Positions 1 through 15,400 of a DNA stretch of 64,000 nt are shown here, in pieces. This DNA is from Chytriomyces cf. hyalinus JEL632. Lineage: Eukaryota; Chytridiomycota; Chytridiomycetes; Chytridiales; Chytriomycetaceae. Made by a program: the position numbers and the translations under genes. The stretch covers positions 496,001 through 560,000 of the forward strand of contig JAIWWG010000009.1 in NCBI GenBank assembly GCA_025435555.1, written 5' to 3'. Each line of letters begins with the position of its first letter. Position 1 is the first letter of the stretch. The notes beneath the pieces were generated by a model. The model was not told the origin of the DNA. It saw only the letters and a list, made by a program, of their open reading frames with translations, and made no database searches.

Positions 1-1018
1 AACAGACATGAAAGTCGGATCGCTAACACGCCCCATCACTGCGCCAATGTCTGAAAGATTTCCTTTAATCTCCAAGCATGTTGTGTATGAAGCATCATGG
101 ACAATGCAAGTGTGTTGGCTCGCGCGAAAGTTTGATTTTGTGCTTTTGTCGTTTCGATGCAGCGCCACCATGTATCCCCATAAATGATCCATATGCATTC
201 GCTTTGCGTGCCAGAGATGCGTGTCCAGCCATCGTTTGTTTTCTGGTTGCGTCCGAACAAGCGCGACCAGATGTCAGTGATGGGCAGATAAACAGACGGA
301 AAACAACGGCACCTTTCGATCGCTTCTGAAACATTTCGAAGATCGCGCCGGGCTTCCTTTTGGCCTTTCTTGATTTTTTCATGGGTTGGGGTTTTTCACC
401 GTGATTGGCAACCTGCAGAACCACAGACTCAGCAAAGAGGAAAGACGGAACGATCGACAAGGGGAAAAAAAGGGGCTGCAAGACCTGGTCAAGTGCGCGT
501 TGACGAAATCGCTGAGGCAAGCGTTTCACATTGTACGAGGCAGCCCTCCGTCGCATATGCCGAGGGAGTGTCTGGAACACGCGCATATTGCCCGTGAATT
601 CGCTGATGTTGGCAAGTTGGGTTGGGCATTAGTGGGCCCGCTTGGGTCAACAGCGAAGGTCGCATGTGCTCACGTTGCGTTCTTCAAGGCAGTCTCCATC
701 GAGTTGATTTCAAACTTCCGTGCATCGATAAACTCCTCAACGCAGATTGTGCGTGCGATCGATTCGGCTGTTTGGAAGGAGAGCAGGCGAGGTGTGAGGA
801 GCAGAGTAAGGAGGGTGTGAAGCGACTCACGGTCTTTCACAGGCTGGACATCAATCACTTGTCTCGCTGTCCGTCGCTGTTTAGCGTTGGCAAATTGAGG
901 TTTGGCGTCCTTGCCGCTGTGCTCCTTCTTCACGTTCATCCGTTTTTCTTTTTATTTCCTTGTGCCGCCATGCAATTTATTAAATATTTAAGTTTCTGCC
1001 TGCCATCACTGACAACAC
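1..1018. other. No recognisable gene; weak minus-strand open frame at the left edge
   Basis: I recognise no family here. The best candidate is a minus-strand frame open from about 400 down to a stop at 36. It is protein-like in composition (Trp, Cys and charged residues) but has no obvious start or known motif. It could be the last exon of a gene or chance. The rest, up to the CFAP91 stop at 1019, is probably 3' flank. A longer overlapping minus frame (95-586) is rich in Arg and Lys and looks non-coding. Confidence 0.3.
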
Positions 1019-4058
<3,040 letters not shown>

Positions 4059-4223
4059 TCGGTGATTGTCAGTTGGAATTTAAAAACAAAAGTTAAAATC
4101 CGTCACTCACAAAACGTAAAATCCCGCTCCGGTCTTTCCCGACGCCACACTCCGAACTAAAAAGCCGCCCCTCGTGTCTCTCGGAACGTGTCAAAGAAAA
4201 TCAGCATCAAAAAACCATTCGCA

Positions 4224-5508
4224 ATGAGCCCGAACGAAGAGCTTCGCACTGACATCGTCACCCTCACTTCCCACATCATCGCACAGCAGCAGCTGTCGCC
4301 CAAGCCGGCCACCGGTGATCTCTCGCTGCTCCTCTCCGCCATCGGCTCGGCCTGCAAATGGATCTCGAACGTGGTCAGAAAGGCCGAGCTGCTGAACGTG
4401 TGAGTGCAAAACATCGGTTCTTTTATCGTATGCAAGTCGCGTTGCGTGCTTAACAAACAACCCCTTCAGAATCGGAGCAACCGGAGTCACTAACGTGCAA
4501 GCCGAGACCGTCCAGAAGCTCGACATTTGTGAGTGGACAGTGCCCCAGGCCGTGATTTTTGGCTCATATTAACCTGCCCTTCACTCCACCTAGTGTCCAA
4601 CGAAATCTTCATCAACCTCCTCAAGGGAACTGGTCGCGCCGCCGTTCTCGTTTCCGAGGAAAACGAAGAAGCAATCTTCATCGACACTCCCCGCGGTCAC
4701 TACTGCGTCGTGTTTGACCCGCTTGACGGAAGCTCAAACATTGACTGTGGTGTCTCTGTGGGAACCATTTTTGGAATTTACGAGCTGCGCGACCGCAGCT
4801 CCAAGCCATCTGTGAAAGATGTCCTCCGCCCTGGCACTGAAATGGTGGCAGCTGGATACTGCATGTACGGGTCTTCTACAATCATGATGCTGACTTCTGG
4901 CCACGGTGTGGATGGATTCACTTTGGACCCAAACACGGGAGAGTTTCTTTTGACGCACAAGCAGGTGAGGGATTTATTTGGTTGTATACGGATCATGATT
5001 TCACGTACTGACCTCGAAAACTCATCTTGGCTTCAGGTCAAACTTGGCAAGAAGAAAATCTACTCCATCAACGAAGGTAATGCGCACGCGTTCGACGATG
5101 CCGTGAAGGAATACCTTCATTCTGTCAAATTCCCACCTGCCGTGAACGGAAAGGTGATCACTGTCATTTTTGTGGAGCTTGGAGAGTCAGGACTGACCAA
5201 AAATTGTACGATAGGTGCCAGCTTACTCCGCCAGATACGTCGGATCCATGGTTGCAGACGTCCACAGAACTCTCTTGTACGGTGGAATCTTCATGTACCC
5301 AACCGGAAAGCTTCGTATTCTCTACGAGTGCTTCCCAATGTCCTTCTTGATGGAACAGGCCGGCGGAAAGTCTTCCACTGGAAGAATCCGAATGCTGGAC
5401 GTTGTCCCAAACAACTTGCATGCGAGAGCTGGAATCTTCTTGGGCACGACGGAGGAGGTTGAGAAGGTTGAGGCACTGTACAGAAAGATGGACGCGGCCA
5501 AGAAGTAG
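4224..5508 (+). CDS. FBP1: Fructose-1,6-bisphosphatase (class I)
   Basis: Cytosolic gluconeogenic enzyme that hydrolyses fructose-1,6-bisphosphate to fructose-6-phosphate and phosphate, with Mg2+. The ATG at 4224 opens [14 protein letters not shown]. Exon 1 ends at 4399 (GT at 4400), exon 2 is 4470-4528, exon 3 starts at 4594; at least two more introns lie near 4965-5037 and 5150-5225. Diagnostic features are the metal/phosphate motif [11 protein letters not shown], the nucleotide-site loop near IGATG, and the sugar-binding block [20 protein letters not shown], followed by the C-terminal [10 protein letters not shown]. Assembled length is close to the usual 330-340 residues, and no key residue is missing. 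A glucose-regulated promoter would be expected, but I see no clear site in the 165-base gap shared with CFAP91. Confidence 0.97.
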
Positions 5509-5693
5509 GGTTCTTTTTTTGCCCTCTTTCAAGGGCTTTTGTTGACCATCGCTCGGGGAGTTGTTGGTCGATTCCATAAAGAGCAGTTCTTTTTGGGTGC
5601 GTTTTTTTTGCTCTCGCTGGCGCAGTGCCCCACGTGCATGCTGCGTCATTTGTAAAGAAACAGAAAGAAACTTATTCAAATCCAAACTGTACC

Positions 5694-7909
5694 ATGAACG
5701 AGCTTGCGTACTGGGCAATGAGCATCCTGTTCTGGATTGTTCTGCGCGTTTTCTTTCGGTATGCTTGGACGCGGTTCCCAACGCGAGCTTCGATCTTAAC
5801 TTCCCCACCTGAGCAACATAGAGAGGTCAAGTCCCGCGGTGCTTTCAAAATCCCTCAACGCGGGCCGGTGCTGTTTGTTGTTGGACCCCACGCAAACCAG
5901 TTTATCGATCCCATGGTGCTGGTGACGCACTGTGGCCGCTCAGTCTCATTCTTGATGGCGAAAAAGTCGTTCGACAAGGTACGCACGCCAACCCAGTTCC
6001 AAGACAGTTGTGTTTTATCGAAGTGATAAACAATGGGTGGTGTCTGCTGTAGTTCTGGATTGGGCTCTTTGGCCGTGCCCTGGGTTCGAGTAAGTTTATC
6101 TCGCTTTCTGTGGCTCTGCCCAAAACTGTGTCGCCAACTTCGCGCTAAAAATTATTGATTCTTTCTGCAGTTCCTGTCGTGAGACCTCAAGATGTCGCTC
6201 AAAAGGGAATTGGAACGCTGGCCATCAGTCCTGATGACACACCGGCTGTGCGCCTCGTTGCTGGAATCAACACGAAATTCACCGAACAATTACGCGCTCG
6301 AACCGTTTTGAATTTCGCTGGATCCAACAGCGTCGAAGTTGTGGAAGTTCTTTCAGACTCGGTTGTAAAGGTTAAAGAGATTTCTGAGGCGGCTGCAAAA
6401 GCCTTGGCTGAATCAGACGGCGGCGCAAGCTTCAAAGTGACGCCTCATGTAGACCAAAATGACATGTTTAGCGCGGTTGTGGATCGTTTGAATGAAGGAA
6501 AGTGTGTTGGAATCTTTCCGGAGGGAGGAAGTCATGATCGAACTGATTTCTTGCCGCTCAAAGCGGGTGCTTCCATCATGGCCTGTGAGTGGTTTAATTC
6601 GCATTGATTTTGCTGTCGTTTTGATACTTTCTTTTGACCGCACTGATCCCGCTTCAAGTGGCCGCCGTGTCCCAAAACGAGTTTATGAATGTCCAAATTG
6701 TTCCGACTGGCCTCAACTACTTCAACGCGCACAAATGGAGATCCCGAGCCGTCATTGAATTCGGCGACGCGATCACCGTGACTAAGGAGCAAGTGGAGGG
6801 ATACAAAAAGGGGGGCGAATCGAAACGGAAAGCCATATCCGAAGTGATGGACGCTATTCTGGAAGGGCTGAAAGCTGTGACTGTTACTGCTAAAGACTAT
6901 GATACTCTTATGGTTTGAAAAGTTATTTGTGTGCATCAACTTTTAAAACCTTCTGACGGTATTTGCTGCATAAGCTGATTCAAGCTGCTCGCAGACTGTA
7001 CCGTCCAGTTCACATGAAGCTCACCATCGATGAAACAGTGTATCTCAATCGCCGCTTTGCCGAAGTTTTTTCCAAGTTTCCTGACGATCCGCTTGTGTTG
7101 GACACGGCGTATCGCGTGAGAGAGTACAACAGTTTGCTCAAATCGTACGGCATCGAAGACCACCAAGTCATACGAACAACGTTTGGAAAGCGCGTGGCAG
7201 CAACGAAATTGTGCCTTCGTGTGGTCGAAGCAACGCTTCTGTTTGCATTTGCAGCGCCAGGGTAAGTTCCAGATGCACTCCTGAAGCTGTGGAATTTGGC
7301 TGACCAATGCAAAAACAATTCGCAAGGGCTTTACTGCATGCACCCATTGCTTTACTTGCCAGAAAGATTTCCAACCAAAAGGCTGCCGAGGCTCTTCGCG
7401 AATCCAGCGTCAAAATCGAAGGCCGAGATGTAATGGCGACTTGGAAAGTACTTGTCTCTTTGGTAGTCGCCCCACTTCTCTACACCGTCTACTCGCTCGT
7501 ATTTTTCACAAGCCTACTCTTCAACTCGTCCTTCACACTCCGCCAATGTGTCATGTATACTATGGCCTTTACAGCCGTCACTGTTGTTTTTGGAGTAGCC
7601 GCCATGCGTGCAAGCGAGATTGGATTTGACGTCATCAAAAGTCTGCGGCCATTGTATTTGAGCATGTTTGCAGACACGGAAATGTTGCGCCAGATGCGTG
7701 CTGATCTCGCGCAAAGAATCAGTGCCGCCATTACTGAGATTGGACCGCGTTTGCACAACAGCAAGGACGAGTTTGAAGCGAGTCGTTTGATTGCGGAAAC
7801 GGATGTGCGGTACGGTGAAATTCTTACTGAGGAGATGAACAAGGACAAGAACGATGAGGTTCGCGTGGAAGACAAATACATTACCGCGGACAGGAGCGTG
7901 GCGCAATGA
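5694..7909 (+). CDS. SCT1: Glycerol-3-phosphate/DHAP O-acyltransferase, SCT1/GPT2 family
   Basis: ER membrane enzyme that acylates glycerol-3-phosphate (and DHAP) at sn-1, the first step of phospholipid and triacylglycerol synthesis. The ATG at 5694 (MNELAYWAMSILFW) gives an N-terminal membrane segment. The acyltransferase motif block HANQFIDP lies near 5890, followed by IPVVRPQD (6170), the substrate-binding motif FPEGGSHDR (6520) and IVPTGLNYF (6700). C-terminal hydrophobic segments (about 7440-7620) and a charged tail end at 7909. The long insert between the first acyltransferase motif and FPEGGSHDR is typical of fungal SCT1/GPT2 rather than bacterial PlsB or LPA acyltransferase. Introns are seen near 5980-6050, 6090-6170, 6583-6660, 6913-6963 and 7262-7335. 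I cannot say which yeast paralogue it is closer to. Confidence 0.9.
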
Positions 7910-8200
7910 CGTTTTGGCTGGCCCTATCTCTTTTTTAACCTTTCTTCCTTGATCTTCTCTTTTAGCTATGCTTTTTTCTGGTGGCTACACTTGTCGTCAG
8001 TGTATTCCTGATCTTATTAAATGCAATCTTCAATGAGTCGTCAGGACTTGCGTGATCATAGCTAAAATCCCTTCTCGTGCTCACAGGCTCGGACAAACTC
8101 ACAGTCTTTCATTTATCACGTTTCGAAGATACCGCGAATTCTCGCTGTTTTTCATTCCTGGATTGACGCTGTTTATTTTAAATTGAAAAGTCATCACATT

Positions 8201-10435
8201 TCACTTTTCTCCATGGTTTTGGATATCGCGGCGCTTCGTTGGACCCTCATCTTCACTATCACTGTACTCTCCATTGCGCGAGACTCGCTTGTCCTTATCA
8301 TTTGCTTTGAAACACAAAAAAAAAAAGGAGCAAAAGTCAGCAAAAGCCAATCCCGAAAAAGATCCCAAGCCATTCCGCATTTTCTCACCCGTGATTCGAA
8401 CGTCACTCCGTTCCGGCCGGTCTTCGTCCATAGCATCCGGATCTTCGTCGAATAGATCTCGTGGAACGTCTGTTGACCGCAACGGATAAAAAACAAAAGG
8501 GTGCCGGATTCAGTAGGGGTGGGTACATTTGCAGCGAAATTTCATTTTTTTTGGTACCGTGTGTTTGGACTGAGGGTGCATGTGGCAGGTCGCGCAAATT
8601 ATCCAAAATAATGGAGACAACTTTTTCAAGGTACTCTCGGTTATTCAGATTCTCCATATTGCCTGATGGAACATCCAGTTTATACTCGGGCCCGTAGTAT
8701 TGAAAGTAGTCGTTGAACGGCAGTTCTGAGACAAACAATATTAACGGTGTCGCTTTTCTTGAGCAGGAGTCGCGCCCAAGAGATCCGAATTTTGAAAAAT
8801 GCAAAAACCTGTTGGCAACTCATGACCCACAGCCAGGGCAGTTTCATAAGTCCATGTGCGAGCCACATTACGAATTGTGTAGCCACCCCCGCCAAGCATC
8901 AGAATGGGTACATTGAATGTTTTCATGTATTCAAGTGCTTGTGCGTGACCTGAAACATACATAATAAGCCAACAAAGTCCCGCAAAAAAAGAATTGATAT
9001 GTGGTTGCACCTCGCATTGATAAATTGAAGCATCCTAAACGGTCTCCCGCGAGAGAGTCCGCACCACACTGTAACACGACAACGCTTGGTCTGTAAAATT
9101 GCATGACCGCGCTCATTATAGGTCTGAAAACACTTTTGTACGATGCATCATCCATTCTGTGTCAAGCAAGACGAAAAGGGGTTATTTTAAACTGCGTGAG
9201 ATTGCCATATGTGAATTTACCCGTCTCTCAAAGGGCAATTGACAGCATATTTCTTTCCTTTGCCCATGCCGGTATCCTGATGAACAGCCACATATTAGCT
9301 ACAGCTTGATCGACACTTGAAGCAGCTCACTTTTAGCGACCCACTCCCAGGAAAGAATTTGCCGTATTTATGAAATGAAACAGTCATGACCCTGTCCGTC
9401 CCATAAAACGCCTCCTCGACTCCGTCGCCATGATGAACATCAATATCAATATACACAACGCGCTGGTGAATACTGCACACACACACAAAAATTTAAAAAA
9501 AAAAATCCAACGCAACAAATTCAGATACGCGCGCAGAAAAATCGTTCTTTTACCGAAGAAGCTCCAAAATCGAAAGTACAATGTCGTTCACATAGCAGAA
9601 TCCACTGGCCTCTCCGCGTCGCGCATGGTGCAAACCACCACCCCAGTTGATGGCGATATCTGCGTCACCGCGATTCAACTTTGCAGCGGCGGCTGTATTT
9701 TTGGCAATATGGTTAGCATACATTCTCAACTGGTGAAAAGTGGAGGGAACACGCACCCAATGAACCGCCCGCTGAAAGTGCTGAAAATTCATACATGCCG
9801 TCAAACACTGGGCAATCTTCGCCGACATTGAACTTTTGCGGATTCTTTGAAACATCGGACACCTGCAGCGGTTGAAACAACCAGAAACGCGACGAGTTTA
9901 GGCTGGGACACAAAAACGCGGAGGAGACGAGTTTTTACATTTTCCGGAGTCACACGCTGCAGGAAGTCCATGTATTCATCTAAAAGAAGAATAGAAAAGG
10001 TTGCATCAGTTCAACCTGTTCTGACATGTGTGAAGTCTCTTCGGACCGGAATGGAACTTTGTCATTTCTTGAAGCGTGGCAGGATTCGGACGCTGCGAAG
10101 GTTATGCGCATTTATGAGCACCGATGCACAGAAGCAATTCAGACGAATAGAAGACAAGCGTACAATTATTTCCATCTTCTGATGAAGGCCGTAGTTTACG
10201 ACGAGGTTGTGGGTCATTCTAATGCGATGCGGCTGTTTCAGCAGCGTATTAGTCGAATGAACAAATCGGCGAAGTACGCTCGGAAGGAAGGCGCAGGAAG
10301 AATGGGAGTTCGCGCCTTCATGGGATGTCCCGGTGCAAAGTGGTAATGCCCTATGTCTGCGTGGTAGTAATAAGCGACTCGGTCCTTCCGTTGTTTTGTC
10401 GGCGCATTGTCTGGACTGAGAGAGTTTGATGTCAA
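8201..10435 (-). CDS. RPD3: Class I histone deacetylase (RPD3/HDAC1 type)
   Basis: Zn-dependent nuclear deacetylase of histone lysines, the catalytic subunit of Sin3-type co-repressors. The start is the ATG at 10435 ([10 protein letters not shown]), which leads into [20 protein letters not shown] and, after an intron, [20 protein letters not shown]. The catalytic region holds [10 protein letters not shown], the charge-relay histidines in [19 protein letters not shown] (about 9600), the metal site [15 protein letters not shown] (about 9420), [19 protein letters not shown] and [19 protein letters not shown]. The tail continues with [13 protein letters not shown] and LPHAPSVQ and ends in an acidic YSDSEDEG patch at 8201, as in RPD3/HDAC1 rather than HOS2 or HDAC8. 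About ten short introns split it. It converges on the acyltransferase gene, with about 290 bases between stops. Confidence 0.95.
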
Positions 10436-11427
10436 TGAAGCAGATTTCTGGTGAGAGGGTTTCTTTCCGCTGGTACCTGATGTAGGTTGCCATTGCGTTT
10501 GCTCTGGTTGGTTTAACTTTTGCTGATGTTAAAAATATTTATCTCGCGGCCTTGTCCAAGCACCTTTCTTTATTGCACTGTATGTTGGATCAGGTGGCAG
10601 CAGTATGTGGATGGACCTACGCAGTGAGTGTATGAGCGCCGCTCTTTCGCCGAAGCATCTTTGTCCATTCAGGAAGCATTCCGGGTCAAGGATTGGATGA
10701 CCAGAAACGCCCAACACTGCCGCAAAACTGCAGGTTACTTATTAGGGCCAGTGCGGTTCCCTTCCTTTCTACCGGAATGAATGTGTGCTCACAGACTCTT
10801 TGGCTCGGCTATTCAGCTTCTTTGAACTGGATGACGCGACTTATCGGACAGGTAATCGTTTCACAGCACGGCCATCAACCTGCCAGCGTATTAAGAATAA
10901 AGAATGCCCAATGTGTTGCCATTCACGGCGGCTACTGTGGCTGGTTGAATCCCCCGATGTGGAGGCTCTGATAAGGCGAAACACGGGAACAACGATGCCT
11001 CCTATTCCGGTTGCAGTAAAGACGCCATCCAGGCATTCTCTGGAGCACAAGGAATCCAAGGCCCGTTGAAAGTCTGGAACTTCCAAACTTGGAATTCATT
11101 TTGAAAGAAATCCGAACATGTGCGGCTTCTTGGATATTTATGCGGTCGGGTCCCTGCTGATGACAATTTCGAAAACCCCTCGTAAGGCATCTACAGCCCA
11201 AGACTTGAGCTAATATTACGTCGCCCGTTTTGGACTTGGACTGTTTCCAGCGAGCGGGATCCAGTTTGCAAACGCAAAAAACAATGGACATTGATCCCGC
11301 CGGACACCAACTAACTCTCCGGAATTTGCTTTATTCATGGCAGATTGCCGCCGAAAGAGCAAGTGAGTGAGAGAGAGACGCCAAGTTTACAGCGTTCAAG
11401 AAATGGAGATCCTAATGGCTCATTAAA
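10436..11427. other. Intergenic stretch, no recognisable gene
   Basis: About 1 kb between the HDAC start and the dysferlin-domain gene. Both strands carry open frames of 60-120 codons, but none shows a family motif, a convincing splice pattern or a repeat. It should contain the HDAC promoter at its left end. Confidence 0.4.
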
Positions 11428-12299
11428 ATGTTTATGGAGAAACTTCCAGGTGGTCGAGCAGCAGCGATGTTGCTGGCAGAAGGCGAAATCGTGCGCGACG
11501 AATTGTTTGAAAACAGACGCGGAAGCTGCTTGTTTGGCACAGCGCGCTTCTCGTCTTACGGACTGCTTCCGACTGGTTTGTTCAACTGACTCTGCTTGTT
11601 GCCGTACAAACATCCTCGCATTTAGACCTGCCCGCGTGGAGCACGCAAGGCGGCGCACCGTCCATCGACCGAATGTCGTTTCCCGTCGCTGCGGGTTGGG
11701 AGGTATGCCATGACTCATACTGACTCATGACGACTCATAGTGACTCACAGTGGATCTCCGACTGGGCCGTCGACATGCGCGGCGACGTCGACGCAGACGG
11801 TTGGGCGTACGCAACGTCCTTCAGGGCCCGCGAGTTTACGGGAATGTGCTCCCAGGCCCATTACGTGTGCAGGCGTGCCTGGGTGCGCACGCGTCGAAGA
11901 ATTCCAGGCTGGCAGCCTGGAAACTCGGCTTCTTCAGCGTCTTCATTGGCATTGTCCGATTCAACTTCAGTGTCCCCGAACGAAGTGTTGATTCTGCATA
12001 TTCCGACCGTTGTGCGAGCTTGCACGCTAGATCGACAGAAGGTGGACGCCGTCGCTTCTTCTCTCGCGCAGCTTTCAGCCAAAGACGTGGTGGTGCCTGC
12101 GTACAGCGTTGAGGCCATATTGAATGAGCTCGAGTACGACAAGAGCAGGCTCGCGGCCGTGAAATTGCTCCTGCCGTATCTCGACAAGGAGGGGCTGATT
12201 GCCGCCTTGTTTCACATCAGCTTTCATTCGAATCGCCTCGATTTGCTCAACTCTGTGGAACCGGATTCTTTTCTTCGGAGTTATCTCGTTGTTGCCTGA
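11428..12299 (+). CDS. Small dysferlin/peroxin-domain protein with DUF4476-like C-terminal half
   Basis: I joined three exons by splice sites: 11428-11575, 11626-11702 and 11751-12299, giving 257 codons plus stop. Read together they form a dysferlin-type domain: DELFENRRG, FSSYGLLPTDLPAWS, AAGWEWISDWAVDM, DADGWAYATSF and the basic WVRTRRR (about residues 23-115). This is the ENqR...LLP.D.P.W...GW.W...W.vD....D.dGW.YA.nF...RRR.WvR pattern of Pex30/Pex23-like proteins, TECPR1 and ferlins. After a Ser-rich linker, residues 145-240 are helical with LDRQKVDAV and YDKSRLAAVKLLLPYL. This repeated pattern of D-[RK]-[QS]-[KR] helices resembles DUF4476. There is no membrane segment, so it is not a classic Pex30 protein. 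The dysferlin call is firm; the DUF4476 call is tentative. Both introns (50 and 48 bases) have good GT..AG ends. Confidence 0.75.
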
Positions 12300-12413
12300 T
12301 GGAACTCTTGAAATACACAAATGTTGCCCGCGTACATTCCCCAAGTATTTATTTTCCACCAGTTAATTATGATGGTTGACTAATTTTACTGATCTTCTGA
12401 AACGGCCGCGTCT

Positions 12414-15400
12414 CTAATGCTTTTTTGAGTATGTGTCGACGGCTGATGGCGATAACGGCGGAAGCTGCTTCACAGTTCCACCTCGCTGTGGCTGCATGCC
12501 CCCAGATCCACCAAACGGCTTTGCGACCCCAGATCCGCCACCAGTATAATTGAGTGTAGATCGATTTGAAGATGCCGAATTCGTGGGTTCAATCTGATTG
12601 CGGCTCGATGATGGAGAAAGCTGCGGATTTCGGGGAATCAGCGCAACGTTTTGAATATCCCGCCGTTGCGCGCCTTGATAGCCAGATGCAATCGTGGAGA
12701 TCGTCTTCAGAGGTCCGTTTTTGGCTGCAGACGCAACCAGCGAGCTCAGAGACTTTTTCTTCCCAGAAGGACCCAATTCAGAAGGAGCAGTATAGCCGTC
12801 TGATTCCCCTTTGTTGCCTGACATTCCAGAATTTATTGCTGAAGTTCCCTGCGTCTTGGCATTATTCCCACCTGCTGGTGGACGCTGCTTCTCAGTTGGG
12901 CCGGCAGACTTTCCCCTTTTCACCGTTTCTGGCGGCGAGGATCCAATACTGGAAAGCTGTCCCAAAGAGCCGTGATTCGCTCCCGCTGTAACTCTATTTG
13001 GCTGCCCGAGAACCCTCTGTGCCCCAAGCCCATAATTATTGAGCGGCGCTGCTGCTGAAGATTGCTTCGCAGTAACCGCTGATCCCGTTTTCGTGCTACC
13101 ACCACCCATCTTCCTGTGCCCAGCACTCGCCATAGATTGAATACTGGCCCCGCCCGTTTTCACTGTCCCATGTCTTGAAACCATAGAAAGCCTTTTCCCA
13201 GCCGCAGACCGACCGCCCGACACAAAGTCATCGTCTTTCCGTCGAACCGAGGCAGAATCATCTTCAATTTCTTGCGCCAACAGTCTTTCCTCAAACTCTT
13301 CTCGATCCTTGTCTTCATCTGCGTCTTCGTTCGAAACGCCGTATCCACTGCGCAAATCGAGCGGCTCAAACCCACCCACGGTGGCAGTGGACACTGTTGC
13401 CGCTGCTGCTGCTAAAGACTTCACGGTCCTTCGAGTCCCAAGTCCACACCGCTCCAACTCATCTTGAGCCAAGCCAGACACATCTCGATCGGCATCCCCC
13501 GACAGCGCCATCAAACACTCATTCAGCCGCGTCATGTTGGCAATCACAGCAGCCTGATGCTGTTGGAAATGGTTCGAACTCGATTTAAGGTTCGGGTTTG
13601 GGAAACCGACTGTGCTGTTTCCAGAGTTGGGTGTGAATTGGTTTTGCTGCTGCTGTTGCTGCGTGTTGTGGAAGCCGCGGAGAAGTGATTTTCGAAATTG
13701 TGGGCTCAATGCCACAAACGAGATTCGAATGTTGGGGACAGGGTCGCGCGCCATGTCGAGGAATTCATCGAAAAACGTTTCTCGAATAAATCGATGAGAA
13801 AAATGGTTGTAGAGCTCTTGAAGAGTCCAGATGAAAATTAAACGCGTGTGGAAGCTGGGGGACTCTCGTAAATCTGGGAGATAATAAATAAAATGAGATA
13901 AATTCACAGATCGTTCGATATGTAGCTACCTGCAATGCTTCGAATCATTTTTATACGGTTTTCAAGACGCCTCATTTTACGTAGATATATGCACAATGTT
14001 TCAATAATGGTTTTTTTGATTGGAATGGTGATGTTCTGCATCTCAACCATCAAAAACAAAGGGGGGGGTAAGAGAATCTTCAAAAGCATTACAAAAAGCA
14101 GAAACTCACGTCAGATAAAAGCTTGAACAGTAACGGGACACACTGGTCATGAATGTATTCCGAGTCAAAGTAGTCGATGAAATGCTTAAACTGGTTGAGT
14201 AAATCATGGTGTATCCGCCACACCAGCTTATAAGACGCGTTGGACGCGTATTCGCGCTCTTTTCGAAGAATGGAGAAAAGGAGCTCATCAAACTGCGCAG
14301 TCTGCAAAAGATGCGTGAAAAGATTTCTTGGTTAACGAGATGTTTTCTCCTTTCCCAACTGCACTGTTCGTTTTTACCCTCCTCCCAGTCTCATCCAGAG
14401 CGAATCCCTTCAAAATCACATTCAAATTCTTAAACAACGGTTCATATACATCGACTTCAGGGTTGGAGAGAAGTCTTAGAAAAATGGGCCGCACAAGGTT
14501 TTGTGACTGGCGATCTAGAATATCGACAATCTGGGGGTATTTGATGTCAGTTGTGCTTCTGCGAATATTAAAATAAAAAAGCAACAGCAGGGTAGCAAGT
14601 ACCTCATGAAACCCGCATGTAATGCGCCGTTTTACATCAATGCTTGAGTCGACAGATAGATGAAGCAGTATCTGATCTAGCCGCAACTGCTCGTACATTT
14701 CTGGTCCCACAGTTTTCAGGATTCCCTGACAAAAAAAAAACATGTACACATCAAACTTCCACCACAACGGCATTTCCAAGATACACAAAAAAAAGCATAG
14801 CCAAGTTTTTCAAAATGTTTGTCCCCTCACCGGAAAATTATACGCGCTCCATATCCTCAAATCTTCCTCAGTCGACAACGCTGTGGACTGGTAAAACTCC
14901 ATAAAAAACTTTACAGCATCCTCTGGTAGAACGCTTTTGCAGTGGTAGAAAAACAATCCGAAATCGCGTGCCATCAGTTCCATCAGTCGTGCTGGTTTTT
15001 CGGAGCACAGCTTTTTCCAAATCGGTACAATGATGTTTGACTTTGCAGCTAAAAAAAGGTTGGTTGGAAAAAACGGGATGGCTGCGCATGAGCAAATAAA
15101 AAAGGTGACTCAACTGTCATCCACAAATTCGGCAGATTTGACAAGATTCGCAAGAGCAGCTTCGCGCACATAATCTTCCTCGTCGATAATAAGCTCGACG
15201 TATTCATGAAACAGGGATCGGCGAACAGAGTCCAGCCTGGGTTGGGTCAGACTTTTTGAATTTTTTCGAAATTTCGACCCCCCTAATTCCGAGACCACTC
15301 ACTTGACATGTTTCGCAAATTCATTCAACTGGTGGCACATGCATGCGCGAACTTCGTAATCCGTGTCTTGGCATAGTGTGATTGCTCGTTGGAACAGCGT

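Noticed and set aside
95-586. 163-codon minus-strand frame near the left edge
   Set aside because: Arg/Lys-rich with no domain; another frame on the same strand looks at least as good, so no call is made.
10785-11291. Several overlapping frames between the HDAC and dysferlin-domain genes
   Set aside because: No motif and no splice-consistent extension was found on either strand.
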